From positions 620,001 to 684,000 of the forward strand of contig CP099429.1 in NCBI GenBank assembly GCA_024114885.1: a stretch of DNA of 64,000 nucleotides, in the 5' to 3' direction. This DNA comes from Septoria linicola (taxonomy: Eukaryota > Ascomycota > Dothideomycetes > Mycosphaerellales > Mycosphaerellaceae). Both the position numbers and the translations under genes were made by a program. This document shows, piece after piece, positions 1 to 11,190 of the stretch; the first letter of the stretch is position 1; every line of letters begins with the position of its first letter. The notes below the pieces were generated by a model. The model was not told the origin of the DNA and did no database searches. It saw nothing but the letters and a program-made list of their open reading frames with translations.

Positions 1-188
1 CTCGTGATGATCGCGTCTTGATCGCTGGGCAATAGCAGCATCATCCCCGCCATTAACTTACAGCCCCACCTCTCTTGTTTGGCCTGGCACGAGCATTGGG
101 AGAGTCGACTTGGAAGAGGCGTTGACTTTGAAGCTGACGTACCATCGAGGAAAGATATATAGCAGCGCAGCGGAAGCAGTACAGCACC
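1..188 (+). promoter_or_regulatory. 5' flank of the Sds23-like gene
   Basis: Upstream region of the first gene. A TATATA-like stretch lies at about 155-161, roughly 30 bases before the ATG, so it may sit in the leader rather than act as a TATA box. No other element is recognised. Confidence 0.3.
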
Positions 189-1889
189 ATGGCCGAGCCA
201 TCCTCTCGTCCTTCAGGCAGCTTCTTATCCTCATCCTCATCCTCGTCATCCTCGCCGACTCAGGCCAAACGCAGTCCCGTCATTCGTCCCCAATCCATCT
301 CGACGTCTGCCATTTCCTCGACCACGACCACGACCACGACCACGCCGCTACAGACACCGCGCAAGGAAAACTCGTCGCCTTCCGTGTCCCAGAGATCCAG
401 CATCGCCGACAGCCTCAACCTGCGCAACTATCCCTCGTCGCCACGCCAGCACACCGCTCGCACACACTCCTTCTCCTTCTCCGGGCCTGCATTGACCGAG
501 CTCCTGATGCAGCCCTCTCACAAAGCCAATGCGGGCCATGACCGCTTCAAGGGACGCGACTGGCGCACAATCCAGGTGCAGGAGATCATTGACGCCGACG
601 AGACGCGTTTTGTGGAGCTGGACACGAGCATTGAAGACTGCACCAAGCTGTTGATCCGTTCCGGCGCCCCCAACTGTGTCTTGGTGCGCGAGTCGCGGAA
701 GACGAAGACGGCACTGAGCACATTCGACTACTCCCACCTGAATGCATACCTCTTGCTTGTTCTGGGCTTATCACAGCCGGACGAGCTCGCTGCCAAGATC
801 GCCGATAGAGCTCGACGGGGCGACACGATTCCATTGAAACATGTTACAGACCACCTGGGACCTCGCGAAGAGCCCGTCTTCGTCAATCACACTGCCACTC
901 TTCTACAGGCCATGGAGTTGCTCGGTGCAGGCCACCACCGCGTGGTCATCAACAAAGAGGGAACCAGCGAAGCAATGGGCGTTTTGACCCAACTGCGCTT
1001 GGTGAGATTCTTCTGGGAGAACCACCAGAGCTTTGCAGCGACCGAGAGTCTGTATGGACTGACGCTGAAGGAGCTGGAGCTGGGCGCGAAGGAAGTACTG
1101 GCCATCAACGGCGACAAGCCCGTAGCGGATGCTCTCCGACTAATGCACGCCGAGGGTATCACTTCCCTTCCCGTGCTGGACAGTCAACGCAACGTGGTCG
1201 GCAACATCAGTCATGTGGATGTCCGCCTACTCACCGACACATCTGCAATTCCTCTTCTCCATAGCAGCTGCATACACTTCATCGGTGTCATTCTAAGCGA
1301 GCGGGGCATGTACGATGGCAAGGACTCGTACCCTGTCTTTCACATCACGCCCTTCTCAACTCTCGCGCACACCGTCGCTAAGCTATGCGCAACCCGCTCT
1401 CACCGCATGTGGGTGGTCGATGCTCCTTCACCAAGCACAAGCGTGCCACCTTCACCCGCCATGAAGCAGGCCTTACCTCCGTCTGCCATCGAGCACAACA
1501 CACCAATCACAACTCCTGCTCGGAGTGGTGGTAACGACAGCATGACACCTGGTCCGCCTTATACGAGCGTCAATCCGGCCGTTAGTATCGGCGCCGCCCA
1601 GCTCCCCGGCGCCAGCATGAGTGGCAGATTGTCGGGCGTAGTCTCGCTGACCGATATCCTCAATCTCTTCGCCCGGGCTAGTGGCCTGTCACCTGGCGAT
1701 CCCGAAGAAACGAGGAGACGGCGGAGACAAAGCAGTAGCTCAAGTGTGCGACCAAGCATGGACAGCGTCAGACCTAGCATGGAAAGTATGAGAATCAGTC
1801 AAAGCCGCGAAAGAGAAATCTCCAGCAGTGTTGATCTGGGGCGACCTGGAGAAGGGGCCAACACGAGCAGAGATCGCATCGCTCGGTAG
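189..1889 (+). CDS. sds23: Sds23/Moc1-like CBS-domain protein
   Basis: Single-exon gene of 566 residues. The Ser/Thr-rich N-terminus (residues 1-100) has runs of Ser and Thr codons. It is followed by CBS-type repeats at roughly 115-170, 220-285, 295-350 and 395-500. The last one is split by a Pro/Ser/Thr-rich insert before GRLSGVVSLTDILNLF. The C-terminal 60 residues are Arg/Ser-rich. This architecture fits the fungal Sds23/Moc1 family. In yeasts those proteins bind adenine nucleotides and inhibit PP2A- and PP6-type phosphatases during nutrient stress and the cell cycle. The ATG at 189 is chosen because it opens the Ser-rich leader typical of the family. Function is by family resemblance. Confidence 0.9.
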   Translation: MAEPSSRPSGSFLSSSSSSSSSPTQAKRSPVIRPQSISTSAISSTTTTTTTTPLQTPRKENSSPSVSQRSSIADSLNLRNYPSSPRQHTARTHSFSFSGPALTELLMQPSHKANAGHDRFKGRDWRTIQVQEIIDADETRFVELDTSIEDCTKLLIRSGAPNCVLVRESRKTKTALSTFDYSHLNAYLLLVLGLSQPDELAAKIADRARRGDTIPLKHVTDHLGPREEPVFVNHTATLLQAMELLGAGHHRVVINKEGTSEAMGVLTQLRLVRFFWENHQSFAATESLYGLTLKELELGAKEVLAINGDKPVADALRLMHAEGITSLPVLDSQRNVVGNISHVDVRLLTDTSAIPLLHSSCIHFIGVILSERGMYDGKDSYPVFHITPFSTLAHTVAKLCATRSHRMWVVDAPSPSTSVPPSPAMKQALPPSAIEHNTPITTPARSGGNDSMTPGPPYTSVNPAVSIGAAQLPGASMSGRLSGVVSLTDILNLFARASGLSPGDPEETRRRRRQSSSSSVRPSMDSVRPSMESMRISQSREREISSSVDLGRPGEGANTSRDRIAR

Positions 1890-2295
1890 ACATGCTGCTA
1901 GCTGAGGTGTGTTGCATTCATCATGGGCATGAGAAGGGGCATTCACGACATGTAAGCGTAGGCGCTGGAGGCGTTGTTTCTTATTAGACTGGTATGAGGA
2001 TATTCGACAGATATTACCGCTGTCTATTGCTCTTCGAGCTTTCCGCCGCCCGCACGGCACATTCGGGCTTGTCATGGACTTGACTCAGCCAGGAGCGATC
2101 ATCTCCATGACACCATTCGGCCTTAAATTTCTTAACACATCTATCTGAGTACGACACACAGCTGTGCGATCAGTCTGGTATTGAAATCCAGGAAGATACG
2201 ACAGCGAGACGAGCGGACTCCTCTTTCCCCGACCCAGCACGACATTCCGAATCTTTGATCTAGCCAGCTCCCTTCATCAGAACCCATGCCGCCAT
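1890..2295. other. Intergenic, 3' flank of sds23-like gene
   Basis: About 400 bases between the sds23-like stop and the end of the minus-strand selenium-binding-like fragment. I see no conserved coding stretch or RNA gene. Confidence 0.5.
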
Positions 2296-2985
2296 TTAGA
2301 TTCCAGACGGCGCATTGCGGTCGGCCTGAGAATCATACTTTGGATTCGCTGGATCTGTCAGGTCGAAGACGACAGTGGAGTGCGGGCCGGTAATGGGTTG
2401 GGCCTCGTTCGGGTCGTCCAAGCGCTTGATGTTGTTGAGGTCGGAAATGTCCAGAGCAGCGACGTGGTTGCCGGTGGTGTAAGTCACGTACATGTACTTG
2501 CCATCGTTGGTGAGAGCAGAGAAAATGGCGGTCGTCTCGCGAGCCTCTGGACCCAGGTCAAAGAGAAGTTCCGCAACACCTGGCTTCCCGGTTGCTGGAT
2601 CAACACGTTTAGGATAGATGATCCAGATCTGTCCAAGCGCGACGGCAGTTGCGACGGCGGCGAAGTCTGGGTTTCCAGGGATGATCTTCACGTCCTGAAT
2701 ACCGCCACCATTTGGAATCTCGACTGCGTTCAGGATAGTCCTCGTCTCCACGTCCCAGAGACGCACGGTATCTCCTCCAAGCGAGCCGAATGGAGACGGC
2801 TTCAGGACCGAAGCTGGAACCACAAAGTCAGAAGTCCAGATGTACCCGCCTAGGTAGTCGACCGCCAATCCATGGGGAGTGAACTGCTTGCCCCCGTCCG
2901 TGCCAGGAGTTCACGTTTTTCTGTGCGAGTACTTCGCACCATTGACTGGCCAATTATTGGTATCCATCGGAGGAGCTGAAGTACC
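2296..2985 (-). pseudogene. Selenium-binding-protein-like fragment with in-frame stop
   Basis: The minus strand encodes about 190 residues of a beta-propeller-like protein. Recognisable pieces are GGDTVRLWDVETRTI, GGIQDVKIIPGNPDF, NDGKYMYVTYTTGNHVAALD and QPITGPHS, resembling the SBP56/methanethiol-oxidase-like family. Reading upstream in the same frame continues sensibly (WPVNGAKYSHRKT, then TPGTDGGKQFTPHGLAVDY) but crosses a TGA at 2911-2913. No convincing start codon or N-terminal half is found before about 2985. The C-terminus stops soon after the ITGPH motif, where the family usually continues. Loss of both ends plus the internal stop suggest a decaying gene. An unrecognised intron over the TGA cannot be fully excluded, though no good acceptor lies between the stop and the open part. 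Confidence 0.5.
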
Positions 2986-3890
2986 GCATCTCCAGCGTGC
3001 TGCAGCGGGAGCGTTTCGGCTGCGTGTCACTCTGGGCCCTTGTCATGGCGCTCTAGAAAAGAGACAGGAGAAGAGCTAGAGGATCTGGGTAGTACTGGCG
3101 CCGGTACGCCGTGTCGATGAGCAGCTTGGGAATTGATGGGCAGACGCAGGTGACCAATTCGCAAACTGGTCGATCTAGAACCGATTTGACTTACTTTGTT
3201 CTGGGAATAGTATACGAGACTTTGCATCTTTGGAGTCTAGAAAATCCAAGGCAGTGAGGCCAGTCGATATCATTCCAGCTCGGGCGCCCAAATTCGGGGT
3301 GGAGTTGTCTTACCAGCAGACGACGCGATCATCATGCTTAGAGTCGGGCTGTGGATGCTCTGAGAAGAAGAAAGGATGGTTTGGTCTCAATCCAAGTATC
3401 ACACCCTTGGCCCTTGAGACTTCGCTTCGGCCTTTACATTGGTGGGGTCATTGTTCCACCAGTCTCATAGACTCTGAGAGGCCACGCTTTGACGCTTAGA
3501 CGATTTTTGAGCAGCTTACACGACAAGATCGGCTGTGGAGCTGATCCTATAACATCCATCGTTGTCTAACGAGTAAGGTGCGGATTGGCTCTCTCTCACA
3601 CATGTACCATTTGAACTGGACACGTGGATCACCTCGTATTCGCTAAAGATTGGGAGGACAGCAAAGCGTCTAATCTTCGTGTTATTGACGTCTTCGCTGG
3701 AACTACGAGTCTCGTTGATGCTGGTGTTCGCTACCGTAACTGAACTTGACAAACCACTAGCATCATCTGCATCTCCATTGCCGTCTCTCCCTGCAAGTTG
3801 CAGTTAGGCAGCGTAAAGAGGGCTGATCATACACAAGCGCCGGAGACTCCTTAAGCACAAGGCAACTAGTGCAGGAAGCTTGTCATGGAT
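2986..3890. other. Gene-poor stretch
   Basis: About 900 bases with only short unconvincing reading frames, for example a minus-strand frame of 78 codons at 3516-3752 with no start context or homology I recognise. It may hold the degraded 5' part of the selenium-binding-like gene. Confidence 0.4.
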
Positions 3891-3967
3891 CTTGTCAGCA
3901 ACTTGTCAGCAACTTGTCAGCAACTTGTCAGCAACTTGTCAGCAACTTGTCAGCAACTTGTCAGCAA
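3891..3967. repeat. 11-bp minisatellite, seven perfect units
   Basis: The unit CTTGTCAGCAA is repeated seven times head to tail without a mismatch from 3891 to 3967. Decayed partial copies (CTTGTTACAG, CTTGTCAGC) follow to about 3994, and one partial lies just before (CTTGTCATGGAT). Seven identical units imply recent expansion. Confidence 0.95.
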
Positions 3968-4725
3968 GCTAGAAGCTTGTTACAGCTTGTCAGCGATAGA
4001 CCTTCCCTAGCATCTACTACTGAACGCCTCATACGTCAAAGGGACATATAACGAGGTTTGATGATCGCCATGTAAGTCCTCGGACCGAGTCGGACGCAAT
4101 TGTGAATACGCCGGTCACGGATGAATTCGAGAGCGGCTGTTCAGGTCAGAGACGTATCGTCCGGCAGAACTGTGACAGGTGCAATTAGGAGGACCACCGA
4201 CAAAGAGTCATATGTGCACATGTGCAGCGGCCTAGTGAAGGCCATTGTGGCGGAGCTGGTTACTAGAACTATTTGATCAATGTCATGTCTTCGTATTCCT
4301 GATCGATCAGCGATGTTGGTTCCTCGCCTCAAGCTCGTGGTTTGTATGATCTCCTTAGCGAAGAGACCAACAAGGTTGTCCGCTAGTTGGAATAGGCAGG
4401 ACGGAAGCAGGAGACACCAACGATCATTCTGACGAATACCTCCCCTGTGCAGAGTCAAAGCTTAGGAAGCTTCTTCTACATCTCGAGGAGCTTGTTCTGC
4501 ACCCGAGACTCCTCTTCGATCAGGCGTGTCATCCTCTACGTCAACGACGAGCTACGCAATCCTACGGCAACCACCAGCTGCGGTGCACACAGTAGACATG
4601 CTGATAGCTTGACACTACCGGAGCGACCGTAGGGAGTCAGCCTCGGGTGTGCAACTACCCACAAGTACGTCAAAGGTATGCGATGCTAGATCTGTGCCGA
4701 CAACGGCACTTCGGTCGCGAAGGCT
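3968..4725. other. Intergenic upstream of the CVNH gene
   Basis: About 750 bases with no recognised gene. Short frames on both strands lack domain-like sequence. Confidence 0.4.
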
Positions 4726-4730
4726 ACATG

Positions 4731-4737
4731 TATATAA
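4731..4737 (+). promoter_or_regulatory. TATA box of the CVNH gene
   Basis: TATATAA lies 95 bases before the ATG at 4826 and is followed by a pyrimidine-rich tract typical of fungal transcription start regions. Confidence 0.55.
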
Positions 4738-4825
4738 GCTCTCGTTCGTGCCCTTCAGATCGCTCTATCATCCCTATAACCATCGCCTCCACCTTTCACC
4801 TAGCCCTAGTCTAGCCTTTACAATT

Positions 4826-5371
4826 ATGTACACAATGTCTCCCTACCTCTTCATCGGTGCAGTCCTCGCGATAGCTGTACACGCCGACAGCGGATTCGAG
4901 TCAAATTGCAATTCCTACGGCATTTTCCAGCCTGGTTTCTCCAAAAACGGGGCACCCAACAACGTAGATATGACGGCCAACTGCCAGTACGATGGAGGAA
5001 GCAATGCAATATACAATGTCGGCACTGGCATCGATCTCAACCAATGCTTCGGCGTCTCTACAGATGGACAGTTTTCGCCCGATGGGTAGGTCGCACACCT
5101 TTCCACTTTTCCGCGCTCCCAGCTGACCGTGGTTCTAGTAATGGCATTGGAGCATCATGCAGGGATTTTGGCCCTGGTACCATAGAATCTCACGGGCCCC
5201 TGATCATGACCGCTCAGTGCTCGGACTATGCCGGGAACTATCAGAGTGCTTCAATCGACCTCAGTATGTGCCCACCTTCGCAGATATACTTTGTTACTAA
5301 CGCTTTGCATAGACGATTACATTGGAAACTCGAACGGTCGATTGACTTGCTTCGGGAGAATGCCGGTATGA
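4826..5371 (+). CDS. Secreted cyanovirin-N homology (CVNH) protein
   Basis: Three exons, 4826-5085, 5139-5263 and 5313-5371, give 147 residues. Both introns have GT/AG ends, and the second holds a TACTAAC branch point. Residues 1-20 (MYTMSPYLFIGAVLAIAVHA) form a signal peptide. The mature part has the two-repeat CVNH pattern. Each repeat has a Cys-containing start, a ...TANC/TAQC... strand, and a DLNQC or SIDLNDYIGN segment ending in dG-x-L (DGQFS, NGRLTCFG). Six cysteines remain after the signal peptide. CVNH proteins are mannose-type lectins, and fungal secreted forms have been linked to glycan binding. An alternative start 12 bases later (second Met) would still keep the signal peptide. 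Confidence 0.85.
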
Positions 5372-5924
5372 TGTGCTAGTGCACAAGCCTGCCGCCCTCA
5401 GATCGATATGAGATGGTGGAGGCGTGGACGCGGTGAGGAAAGGGCTTACTCAATATCGCTAGTGTAGCCTAGCTCGATGTTTACCCGCGGTCGTGGAGTA
5501 GAATTGTAGTTCTGTTGGACCTCACTATACGACCTCAAGAGCAGATCTCTATTGTTTTACTAGTCCGTCTTGACCAGGTCAGCGCAGACAAGTTAGTCAA
5601 CCGCCAGCAATCTTCTCGCACGAGACACAGCAGGTTCTGGCGCAGCGATGAATCTTACCCCCGGATCGTGTGACACCAACGATGTTTTGTAGTCTACGAC
5701 GAAGGCTGAGAAGCAGGCCATAGTCTTGTGGTCGAAGTGTAGTATTGATGGAGCCATGCCGAAAGGGTATGGGAAGCTGACATTGATCCCAATGTATTCG
5801 TCTGGCAATTCCGTTGGCAATGGCGTGACGGCCCCTCCATATTGTGAGTGAAGGGTATATGGACAGAACGGGCAGCTGGAGCGCGAGAAAAGTGCGAGTT
5901 CTTCATTGCCCTTCCAGAATCACT
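5372..5924. other. Gap with one unassigned minus-strand exon-like frame
   Basis: A minus-strand frame at 5593-5820, extendable to about 5850, encodes a coherent-looking peptide (TELPDEYIGINVSFPYPF...). It could be a last exon of the secreted gene at 5925-7518, but I found no good donor before that gene's stop codon. Confidence 0.3.
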
Positions 5925-7518
5925 TCATCTGCTCGAGAGAGTTTCAGGCGCCCGGGCTGTCTTGACTGTGGACAACGTCGTTGTCGTGACAGGCACTGAC
6001 AGCGGCCCTCTTTCTCCAGCAGTCGTCACATTCCCACCAACAACAGTAAATGTCTGCTCCCATGTCGACTCACTCAAGAACTTCACTCCTGTGCTATCCG
6101 TCACCATGAGCGTCCCAAGTGCACTCGACACCACAACAGACGGCGTAAGCTGCGGCAGCCACACAGTCGAGTACCTTGTCTTCTTCACCTCAACACTCCT
6201 AGTAGCCGTATTGGTGCACTCAACCATCTTCCTCGTCGCACTCTTCCCCTCTGGAACCTCCCACGTACTCTTCCCCGTCACCCACCCCTCCGTTGCCACC
6301 ATCTGCGCGTCCATCGACTCCCAGACTGTCTTTACACTCGATTGGAGATACGGATACATCCTGGTCCGCGTACTCCCACTTACCACCGCCGTCTTACTCG
6401 TCCAGTCCAGTGTAGTTCCATACACAGTTTGATAATACGGCGGGCCGGACCAGCTCGTCACGACGGATGGGCCTCCTTCTCGATTCTCCGGAGTGTTGTG
6501 CTTTTTCCACTCGCCGTAGGCTTTCAGGCAGGATTTATAGCCTGTGTTTGGCCAAGGCGGGTATTTGATATCGGAATTGGGCGCGGGGGGTTGCCAGGCT
6601 CCTTTGCCGTCTTTACTCCAGGGGAGCCAAGCGGGCCAGGCGGGGGTTGTCATGCCGCATTGGTCGACGATGGTGCCTGGGGTGTTGCACAATCCGTTTG
6701 TCCATTGGGAGGTCCACATTTGGCAGCCGTTGAGGTGGCGCCATTCGTGGACTTTGAGCCACCAGTAAGGGTCGGTTTCGTGGTGCTTTTTGGCATTCCA
6801 GTAGTCGGTCGTGTTGTAGGCAAGGTTCAAGAAGGGCTCGATTTTGCATTCCATGTCCATGGCTTGCCAGAAGACTTTGGTCATGAGATCCCATTTGTCG
6901 AGGTTAATGGCGTGGAAGGAGGCGAGGAGGCCTTTGCCGGAACCGGGAGTGGCGCGAGGGTCGATGCAGAACGGTTTTGTGATGGCGAGAGAGTAGCCGG
7001 TCGCACCGTTGCAGTGGACGAAGACGGAGTGGCCGACGCGGTCGGTATCGGCGGGATCTGCGAATATCAGCATCAAGTGGCTTGTGTCGGAGGCACTACT
7101 CACCACTAGCCGCCATACACCTCACCTTCTTTGGCGTGCTCGCCTCTTTATCGCTATAAACCACCAATTTCTTCCCCTCACAATCCTTCCCTTCATACAC
7201 CGTCACCGTACAGTTCCACGCAGTCTCATCGTCCCGATCGGGATTCTTAGGACGAGGCCAGAGCTCCCACATCATGCTTTCGAATTGGTGCTTGTAGCTC
7301 TTGCAGTGGCCCGATACAAGATCATCTTGTCCGAGGACGGACTCTTCGCTCGGACAGCCGTAGTCATACCAGCGCTTGAGGGCGATGCGGTCGCCATTGA
7401 CGCCGGGGTGGCCCCAGTTGCTGATGTGCGGGTAGTAGGGTTTGGAGTTTTGAACGGGTTGTTGTGCTGTGGTGATAGTCAGGAGGGAGAGGATTGAAAG
7501 GCAATGCTGTGTATACAT
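5925..7518 (-). CDS. Secreted Trp-rich protein of unknown function
   Basis: Two exons, 7104-7518 and 5925-7057 on the minus strand, join across a 46-base GTGAGT...CAG intron and give 515 residues. The N-terminus (MYTQHCLSILSLLTITTA) is a signal peptide. Residues 20-140 hold several Cys and the segment CTVTVYEGKDCEGKKLVVYS. The middle is strongly aromatic (DPYWWLKVHEWRHLNGCQM; TPAWPAWLPW). The last 150 residues are Ser/Thr/Val-rich and may be glycosylated or extended. I do not recognise a family. It converges with the secreted CVNH gene, which suggests an extracellular or host/substrate-facing locus, but that is inference. A start 6 codons upstream is possible but would bury the signal peptide. 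Confidence 0.7.
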
Positions 7519-9280
7519 GTCAATGGCTCGAATGTGCTGCGCGGGAAGTAAAGTAGGCCGTCCCAAACAGTAGGAGTTGGTCGTATGCCGTTGCGTGAAG
7601 TGTGTTCTCGTGCCAAGAGGCAGTACCGTGGAGCGTTATGAAGTCTGCTTACAGGTCATCTCATAAACTCCCGTCGAATATCCAAGACTTCACAGCTTGT
7701 GTAAGATGTTTTTGTATGTTCTTGGGCCTGAGATGTGATTACACCGTGACTCTGGTAATCTCTGTGCGTCGCGGTCAATGTGAATATGCCCACGCATAGC
7801 ATTCCGCTTCTGCCACGAGCACCATGCCCATCGAAGGCTGGAAGAACTCGGATGGCACAACTTTAGCATGACTCTGGTAATTCTTGCATTTTCCTGAAGG
7901 CTTGGAGCACGCGGAATCGAGTCCGGTATTGTCAGTCAGTACGGTACAGCGAAGATAACTGCGTTACACTAGCATCCATCATGCTCTACTCGAACGCAAT
8001 ACACCACACTCTATACATGCAAATGTCTAATATATGATGTGTATTGCTACCTGGACTTGTGCTTGTGGTATGCGTCAAGTCAAGCTTCGCTGTGTCAGAT
8101 CTTCTGCCATTCAAATGTTGGTCGTGTCATGTCGCTGCCGGCGGTCGGTGTTCGAGGTCACGAGAAAGACGCCGTCGCTTTTCTGTTACCACAGCGCTTC
8201 TCTCCGGACAAGTCTCTCCGTCGTGGATGATATCTGGTGCAAGCTCACGATGAATGTGAACTCAGACGGCAGGACAAGGAGTAGAAGTCGCAAAAACGCC
8301 ACGCTTGGCAGCCGCCCAGGCCACTCTTTCCGCGGGAATCGTGGTCTTCTTCATCCACTACCATTTACTACGACTACGACGTGATAATGTCGCGCCGTCC
8401 AAGTAGCACAGCATTCTGACTACTCCTCGTAGTGTATCACGCTTGACAACGCGCAGGATGACTGGATCCTAGGGCAAGATGCTACAGTCATCGGCGAGCC
8501 CGAAAGAACGGCCCCATGTCACCTTACACGTCCTCTCTCCAAGACCATAGTGGCCATGCGCCATAGCTCTGATGACTAGCAACAGTACATGAAGCAGCTA
8601 ATGAGTACCTCCGCCTTGGGGCATTTTCTGGAACAAGCCGCTTCACAGTCGTGTCCAAACGAACCGGAGGGATGAAATCCTCCGCCTCCGGCCCTGTATG
8701 ATGCCTGCCCCGACAACGTCAATGTCGCATGCAGGCAACAAATTTGGCAAGCAGAAGAAATGATCCCAGTCCGTTCACTGATCAAGGTCTAACAATACAC
8801 CGTACATGTGTTTGTGCAGGACGGTGAAGACATGGCAGACTGGGTCTTTCACTCATCATGGCTATCAACCTTCACAACAAAGCTGGATTTCGCGCCTGTT
8901 GTCGCACATATGTCCAATATCATGAGTAAGCATATCCTATGCAAAGGTCACCAATTCATCAGCTGTGACCTACGAATAGGGCCTCCCAGCTGAGATGCAT
9001 CCTTCGGCACATGCCACAAGGCTAGCGCAACTCGGTTCCATAGCAGCGGGGTCAACTACGACCTAGAACCAATGCGATCGCAGATATTTGTGGTCCAGTC
9101 TGTCCTTGCCCTCTTCCTCTCTGACGATATGTATCCTTCATAGTGCCGCTACTGTCGCCCGTGGCTTGGTCAGTCACCAACCTCTCAGAACCACGCCGTG
9201 CTGTTCGCGCCGTCCGATGTTTGACATATAGGCTGCTATATCCACCTTGCCATCAGAAAGCACATCACTGCAACGAAGAG
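7519..9280. other. Long intergenic stretch
   Basis: About 1.8 kb without a gene I can support. Frames up to 116 codons at 8034-8384 are low-quality, overlap one another in three frames and show no family resemblance. The end of the interval is the P450 promoter. Confidence 0.45.
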
Positions 9281-9286
9281 TATATA
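9281..9286 (+). promoter_or_regulatory. TATA element of the P450 gene
   Basis: TATATA lies 46 bases before the ATG at 9327. Confidence 0.45.
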
Positions 9287-9326
9287 GAGTCGAGGGATTT
9301 GCCTTCGATCTGAACGGACCGCAAGA

Positions 9327-11105
9327 ATGCACACCTACTTTCTCTATGGCCTGGTAGGGCTCGCAGCACTTGCTGCCTACAAAGTGCTTGTGATTGTCCT
9401 TACGAGAGTTCAGAACGCGTGTAAGTGGCAAGAGCTTTGCTAGAATCATATGAACAACACAGACTGACACTTCGTAGCCAAAGCTCGTCAACTCGGATGT
9501 CAAGACCCGCCCATGTACCCAGACTGCGGTGTCTTTGGTCTCAAGCATGTCAAGCAGTTGCAAGCAGCCGATGCTAGGAAGCAATTTCCTGACTTCCTCG
9601 CTGAACGGCAAAAGACCATTTCTGAGCACATCGGACGTGCTGTGTCCACGTTCAAGATCTACGTCCTCGGTCAGACTTTATATTTTACAAGCGATCCGGA
9701 GAACATCAAAGCGGTAGGGTGCCGTCTGAACGTAGTACTGTGGTGCTGCTCGATATGCTGACAGGGTTGACGTTGATAGATACTGGCAACACAATTCGCG
9801 GACTATGATCTAGGGCCCGTCAGACACGCGATCATGGGCGAGGTACTTGGAGATGGCATTGTAAGCTATGAAGCCCATTTGTTCTCGTAGCGACAGCTGA
9901 CCCTGTGGTAGTTCGTGCAGGATGGAAAGAAGTGGGAGCATTCCAGAGCAATGTTGCGCCCCAATTTTGTTCGCGAACAAGTCTCGGACCTCGAAATGGA
10001 AGAACGACATGTCCAAAACCTGTTTACTGTTATGCCGATCCAACAAAACGGCTGGACCGAATTCGTGGACATTCAAACGCGCTTCTTCCGCTTGACCATT
10101 GATGCAGCCACTGAGTTCCTCTTTGGAGAGTCTGTCGATTCGCAGATTGCAGAGGCCAAATACGCAGAGACGGATAAAGCGAAAGCACAAGAGCACGCCG
10201 AACGGTCTTTCAGTGTAAACTTCGACCAAGCCCAGATGCACATGGCCAGGAAGTTCCGCTTTGGTGACATGCACTGGCTTCACAACCCTGCCGAGTACAA
10301 AGTCAACGGCCGCATCGTCAACGAGTTCATCGCTCGATACGTCGATCTCGCACTATCCAAGAGCACGGCTGCACTGGAGAAAAAGGTTGAGGACCAAGAC
10401 AACGAGAAATACGTCTTCTTGGAAGCTCTCGCGACGCAGACCCAAGACCCAGTGCAATTGCGAGCACAGCTTCTCAACATCCTTCTTGCAGGTCGAGACA
10501 CTACAGCATCACTACTATCATGGTTCTTCCATCAAATGCTGAGACACCCAGAAGTCTTCGACAAGCTCCGCTCGACCGTAATCGAGACCTTTGGCACAAA
10601 CGACAATCCGAAAGAAATCACATTCACGACACTAAAAGGATGCCAATATCTACAATACTGCCTGAACGAGACGAACCGCCTCTGGCCGGTGGTCCCAGGT
10701 AACGGCCGACGATCAAACAAGAACACCACTCTGCCTCGTGGCGGTGGACCAAAGGGCGATCAACCTATCTTCATTCCCAAGGACACCCCAGTCGACTATA
10801 GTATCCACGTCATGCATCGTCGCAAGGATTTGTGGGGCGAGGATGCTGAGCAGTTCCGACCTGAGCGCTTCGAGAACCGAAGGCCAGGGTGGGAGTTTCT
10901 GCCGTTCAATGGAGGACCAAGAATTTGTATCGGTCAACAGTTTGCGCTTACCGAAGCTGCGTATGTTGTTGTGCGACTGCTGCAGAAGTTTGACAAGATT
11001 GAGGCTGCGCCTGGCGAACTGGAGGGTCTCGTCACTTCGAACTTGGGCCTAACGAATTGCCCAGCTAAGCCGGTTAGTTTGCGATTGCATGAGGCTAAAG
11101 CTTAG
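9327..11105 (+). CDS. CYP52-like cytochrome P450
   Basis: Four exons, 9327-9420, 9478-9713, 9780-9860 and 9912-11105, give 534 residues. The N-terminus has a membrane anchor (LYGLVGLAALAAYKVLVIVL). Diagnostic parts are GDGIFVQDGKKWEHSRAMLR, the I-helix AGRDTTASLLSW near residue 329, the ExxR motif ETNR near 389, PERF, and the haem loop FLPFNGGPRICIG with Cys near 475. The C-helix and I-helix wording is closest to the CYP52 clan of n-alkane and fatty-acid omega-hydroxylases. It is ER-bound and needs an NADPH-P450 reductase, which is not in this window. No biosynthetic partner genes lie beside it, so a catabolic role is more likely than one in a secondary-metabolite pathway. The exact substrate is unknown. 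Confidence 0.9.
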
Positions 11106-11190
11106 GCGATGAGATGGATGTTGTGCTTCGGAAGATAAGGATTACTCAAGAACATAAGAGGCTCGAGCCAAACCTCAGATCATTCTACAC

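Noticed and set aside
6342..7109. Plus-strand frame of 255 codons opposite the secreted gene
   Set aside because: The minus strand has a signal peptide, a proper intron and Trp-rich sequence. The plus frame is Gly/Val-rich antisense without a promoter.
8034..8384. Three overlapping plus-strand frames in the 7.5-9.3 kb gap
   Set aside because: They share the same DNA in different frames, with no splice pattern or family resemblance.
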